From NCBI GenBank assembly GCA_026985705.1, contig JALSPY010000219.1, positions 1 to 8,576 on the forward strand: a stretch of 8,576 bases of DNA. The letters run 5' to 3'. The position numbers and the translations under genes were made by a program. The stretch comes from Hydrogenothermaceae bacterium. Lineage in GTDB: Bacteria > Aquificota > Aquificia > Aquificales > Hydrogenothermaceae. How positions within the stretch are numbered: position 1 is the stretch's first letter; every line of letters starts with the position of its first letter. Below the pieces are notes generated by a model that was not told where the DNA came from, did not search any database, and saw nothing but the letters and a program-made list of their open reading frames with translations. Shown here in pieces: positions 6,449-8,576 of the stretch.

Positions 6449-7444
6449 ATGTCTCGCCGATTTTATATTAACTCAAACGGAAGATTAAGAAGAAAAGATA
6501 ACACAGTTTACTTTGAAGTTGAAAATAATGGAAAAATAGAAAGAAAAGTATTACCTGTTGAAGATATTGATGCTATATACATATTTGGAGAAGTAGATTT
6601 TAACACTAAGGTTTTAAACTATCTATCTCAATACGATATACCTATACACATTTTTAACTATTATGGCTACTATTCGGGAACATATTTACCAAGGAGAAAA
6701 AATGTATCAGGTATTCTTGTTATAGAACAGGTAAAACATTATATAGAAAATCAGAAAAGATTATATTTAGCTATATCCTTTATAGAGGGAGCAGTTCATC
6801 ACATACTAAGAAATTTAAGAAAAAATGAATTAGATAAAACTCTTTACACAGATATAGAGAAAGAACTTTTCCCAAAGGTTTTTGAGGCTAATTCAATTGA
6901 AGAATTAATGGCTATAGAAGGAAATATAAGAGATAGATATTATCAACTGTTTAATGAAATAATCCAAAATGAAGATTTTTATATGGAAAAAAGGAAAAAA
7001 AGACCACCTAGTAATCCTATAAACGCATTAATCAGTTTTGGAAATGCCATTATGTATAGTACAGCGTTAACAGAGATTTACAGAACGCAACTTGACCCAA
7101 CTGTAAGCTATCTTCATGCACCACAGGAAAAGAGATTTTCATTATCTTTAGATTTAGCAGAAATATTTAAACCTTTTATAATAGACCCGCTTATTTTTTC
7201 ATTAATTAGAACAAAACAGATAACAATAAAAGATTTTGATAAAGATTTAAACTTCGCATACTTAAATGAAAAAGGTAGAAAAAAATTTTTAAAAGCTTAT
7301 GAAGAAAGGTTAGCAAAAACTGTCAAACATAGAAAACTTAAAAGAAAAGTTTCTTACAGGCAATTTATAAGGCTTGAGTGTTATAAATTAATTAAGCATT
7401 TAATAGGTGATGATATATATATACCATTTAAGGCATGGTGGTAG
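6449..7444 (+). CDS. cas1: CRISPR integrase Cas1
   Basis: Cas1 is the metal-dependent integrase that, with Cas2, inserts new spacers at the leader end of a CRISPR array. The 331 residues are a full-length protein. An N-terminal beta-strand domain (about 1-75, ending in YDIPIHIFNYYG) is followed by the helical catalytic domain. The three metal-binding residues are present: Glu157 in AIEGNIRDRYY, His223 in SYLHAP, and Glu238 in LSLDLAEIFKP. The overall pattern (SNPINALISFGNAIMYS, LHAP, LSLDLAE) fits the type I-B/I-A group of Cas1. The start ATG 6449 has AGGGAG (6437-6442) six bases upstream, overlapping the cas4 stop. A 20-codon longer version from 6389 overlaps cas4 and is less likely. It ends eight bases before cas2. 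No damage is seen, so the enzyme should be active. Confidence 0.95.
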   Translation: MSRRFYINSNGRLRRKDNTVYFEVENNGKIERKVLPVEDIDAIYIFGEVDFNTKVLNYLSQYDIPIHIFNYYGYYSGTYLPRRKNVSGILVIEQVKHYIENQKRLYLAISFIEGAVHHILRNLRKNELDKTLYTDIEKELFPKVFEANSIEELMAIEGNIRDRYYQLFNEIIQNEDFYMEKRKKRPPSNPINALISFGNAIMYSTALTEIYRTQLDPTVSYLHAPQEKRFSLSLDLAEIFKPFIIDPLIFSLIRTKQITIKDFDKDLNFAYLNEKGRKKFLKAYEERLAKTVKHRKLKRKVSYRQFIRLECYKLIKHLIGDDIYIPFKAWW

Positions 7445-7452
7445 GTGGTAGT

Positions 7453-7719
7453 ATGTATGTAATAATAACCTACGATATTACAGACGATAGAAGATTAAAT
7501 AAAGTAAGGAAGATATTAAGGAAGTATCTATATTGGTGTCAGTTATCCACTTTTGAAGGGGAAATAACAAAGGGAAAATTAGCTAAATGTATGGGAGAAG
7601 TAAACGAAGTTATAAATGCAAATGAAGATAGTGTTTATGTTTATGAGGTGGAAAATCCAAAAAATCTAAAAAAGAAGGTTCTAGGAATAGAGAAAAGTTA
7701 TATGGATAACTTTCTTTAA
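7453..7719 (+). CDS. cas2: CRISPR adaptation subunit Cas2
   Basis: Cas2 forms the central dimer of the Cas1-Cas2 integrase complex. The 88 residues match the family. The ferredoxin-like fold begins with the standard first strand MYVIITYD, with the conserved Asp8, and shows RRLNKVRKILRKYL as helix 1 and the usual QLSTFEGEIT strand. I chose ATG 7453 because Cas2 proteins start just before this first strand and because GGTGG at 7444-7448 lies at a suitable distance. The in-frame ATG at 7435 overlaps the end of cas1 and would add six residues. The gene follows cas1 after eight bases, in the usual cas4-cas1-cas2 order. Confidence 0.95.
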   Translation: MYVIITYDITDDRRLNKVRKILRKYLYWCQLSTFEGEITKGKLAKCMGEVNEVINANEDSVYVYEVENPKNLKKKVLGIEKSYMDNFL

Positions 7720-7732
7720 AGGTAGTTTTTTT
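7708..7732 (+). terminator. Probable terminator of the cas4-cas1-cas2 operon
   Basis: AACTTTC and GGTAGTT pair around a six-base loop (one T-T mismatch, one G-T pair) and are followed at once by a seven-base T-run (7726-7732). The hairpin overlaps the cas2 stop codon. The stem is weak but the T-run and position are right. Confidence 0.45.
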
Positions 7733-7915
7733 ATATATTATTAATATCAGTTATCATTCATTTAGCTTCCTTATAGACGCCAATTAAGAACACATTTTGC
7801 TGTGTAAAACCCTTAATATAAGCTAATAAAACCTAATAAAAAAATCCTACAGAATATTAGTTTCATACAAGTTTAATAGATTTGTTTAAACATAGTGGAA
7901 TATAAAAAGAAATCA
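7733..7915. other. Spacer after cas2, possible mobile-element end and CRISPR-repeat-like stretch
   Basis: No gene. Three items stand out. At 7786-7812, AACACA-ttttgc-TGTGTaaAACCC forms a short inverted repeat; its TGTGTAAAAC resembles the tips of IS256-like elements. At 7823-7842, a 10-base unit CTAATAAAAC/CTAATAAAAA is repeated in tandem. At 7879-7907 a stretch resembles one CRISPR repeat. A real array (regular repeats) is absent. Confidence 0.4.
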
Positions 7916-7938
7916 AAAAAAATTTAAATTGTGGAAGT

Positions 7939-7949
7939 TATAATATAAT
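7939..7949 (+). promoter_or_regulatory. -10 region (two overlapping TATAAT boxes) of the gene at 7985
   Basis: TATAAT occurs at 7939-7944 and again at 7944-7949, preceded by A/T tracts near 7911-7930 that could act as an UP element. No good -35 hexamer is found at 16-18 bases. The start would fall near 7951-7957, giving a leader of about 30 bases. Confidence 0.45.
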
Positions 7950-7984
7950 GTATTTAAAAATAATTAAATATAAAAGGGAGTTCC

Positions 7985-8576
7985 ATGAGAAAAGTTGCTT
8001 GGGATGTTTCACATCAGGAATTTATAATATCTGACCATTATTACTTTTCAAAATTACAGAGATACTGTAAAGAAAACAATATTATCGTAGAGGAAGTTGA
8101 AGATTTCAACAAATTAGCTGATTATGACACGATAATTTTTAACTATCCAGAAATACCTTTTAGTGAAGATGAAGCAAACTTCATAGAAGAATTAGTAAAA
8201 AAGGGAAAAACAGTTGGTATATTTGCCTACTATAAAAATGAGGATAGAATAGCAGACACTTGCAACACTTTATCAGAAAGATTTGGAATAAAATTTAATG
8301 GTGATATTATCACAGATAACATTAATAATTATGAAAATGATAATCTTCTTATAACAACTTCAAATCTTTTTAATTTACCTGAAGGTATTAACAAAGTGAT
8401 GTTAGCCTGCACAGATAGTTTAACAACAACTAAAAAGGAAGTTAGACCTTTAGTTGAAGCTGAAGATACAGCTAAAAGTAAACTATTAAAAGAACCTTTA
8501 CTTTTTGCTGAGTATGTTGACCCACAATCAAACGGTAAATTTATAGCCGGTGGAACTTGTGTTTTTTGGGATAATT
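7985..8576 (+). CDS. Unrecognised alpha/beta protein, 5' part only (window ends inside the gene)
   Basis: 197 codons are visible, open to the window end. The ATG 7985 follows AGGGAG (7975-7980) by four bases, so the start is well supported. The protein begins MRKVAWDVSHQEFIISDHYY, without a signal peptide. Strand-helix alternation is clear: VAWDVS (strand), helix around 20-31, IIVEEVE (strand), YDTIIFNYPEIPF (strand), SEDEANFIEELVKKG (helix), TVGIFAYY (strand). The pattern of a strand ending in a proline-rich turn, then SxxE, a helix, and KGKTVGIF is what is seen in Rossmann-like/class I GATase-like domains such as DUF4350 and related putative carbohydrate-binding or gliding-type proteins. 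The family is a guess from fold pattern only. No catalytic triad can be identified in the visible part. It is probably not part of the cas operon: a 265-base gap, a terminator and its own promoter separate them. Confidence 0.8.
   Translation, partial: MRKVAWDVSHQEFIISDHYYFSKLQRYCKENNIIVEEVEDFNKLADYDTIIFNYPEIPFSEDEANFIEELVKKGKTVGIFAYYKNEDRIADTCNTLSERFGIKFNGDIITDNINNYENDNLLITTSNLFNLPEGINKVMLACTDSLTTTKKEVRPLVEAEDTAKSKLLKEPLLFAEYVDPQSNGKFIAGGTCVFWDN

Noticed and set aside
7720..7984. CRISPR array downstream of cas2
   Set aside because: No regularly spaced repeats exist. Only one repeat-like stretch and short AT-rich repeats are present.

Overview
The window is AT-rich and gene-dense, with strong AGGAGG-type ribosome binding sites and Lys/Glu/Ile-rich proteins. 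Together with an RND-type (Gram-negative) efflux operon and a cas4-cas1-cas2 cluster, this suggests a low-GC thermophilic Gram-negative bacterium. A member of the Aquificota such as a Sulfurihydrogenibium relative would fit, but that is inference from composition and protein style; no marker in the window fixes the taxon.

Left part (1-4860, minus strand): a three-gene tripartite efflux operon, read from right to left. It consists of a TolC-like outer-membrane channel (4799-3405), a periplasmic adaptor/membrane fusion protein (3405-2233) and an inner-membrane RND pump (2217 to beyond position 1, so its C-terminal part is missing). The first two genes overlap by one base and the next gap is 15 bases, so they almost certainly share one transcript. 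A TATAAT -10 box with two inverted repeats around it lies just upstream of the channel gene. The start regions of the channel and pump genes are nearly identical over about 26 bases.

Middle (4860-5925): a histidine tRNA gene (minus strand) with its own promoter, followed by about 0.5 kb of decayed insertion sequence. The relic is a minus-strand IS982-like transposase with several in-frame stops, one frameshift and an apparent internal deletion. It ends close to the start of cas4.

Right part (5926-7719, plus strand): cas4, cas1 and cas2, tightly packed and apparently intact in all catalytic motifs. This is a CRISPR adaptation module with no effector (interference) genes and no CRISPR array in the window. 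The effector genes are absent on both visible sides: upstream is the IS relic and a tRNA, downstream an unrelated gene. One stretch at 7879-7907 resembles a single clostridial-type I-B CRISPR repeat, but it is solitary.

Right edge (7985 to the end): the start of an unrecognised plus-strand gene with its own promoter and ribosome binding site. Its protein looks like a Rossmann-like/GATase-like alpha/beta domain.

The most interesting part is the isolated adaptation module next to the IS relic, with a cas4 start that lacks a proper ribosome binding site.
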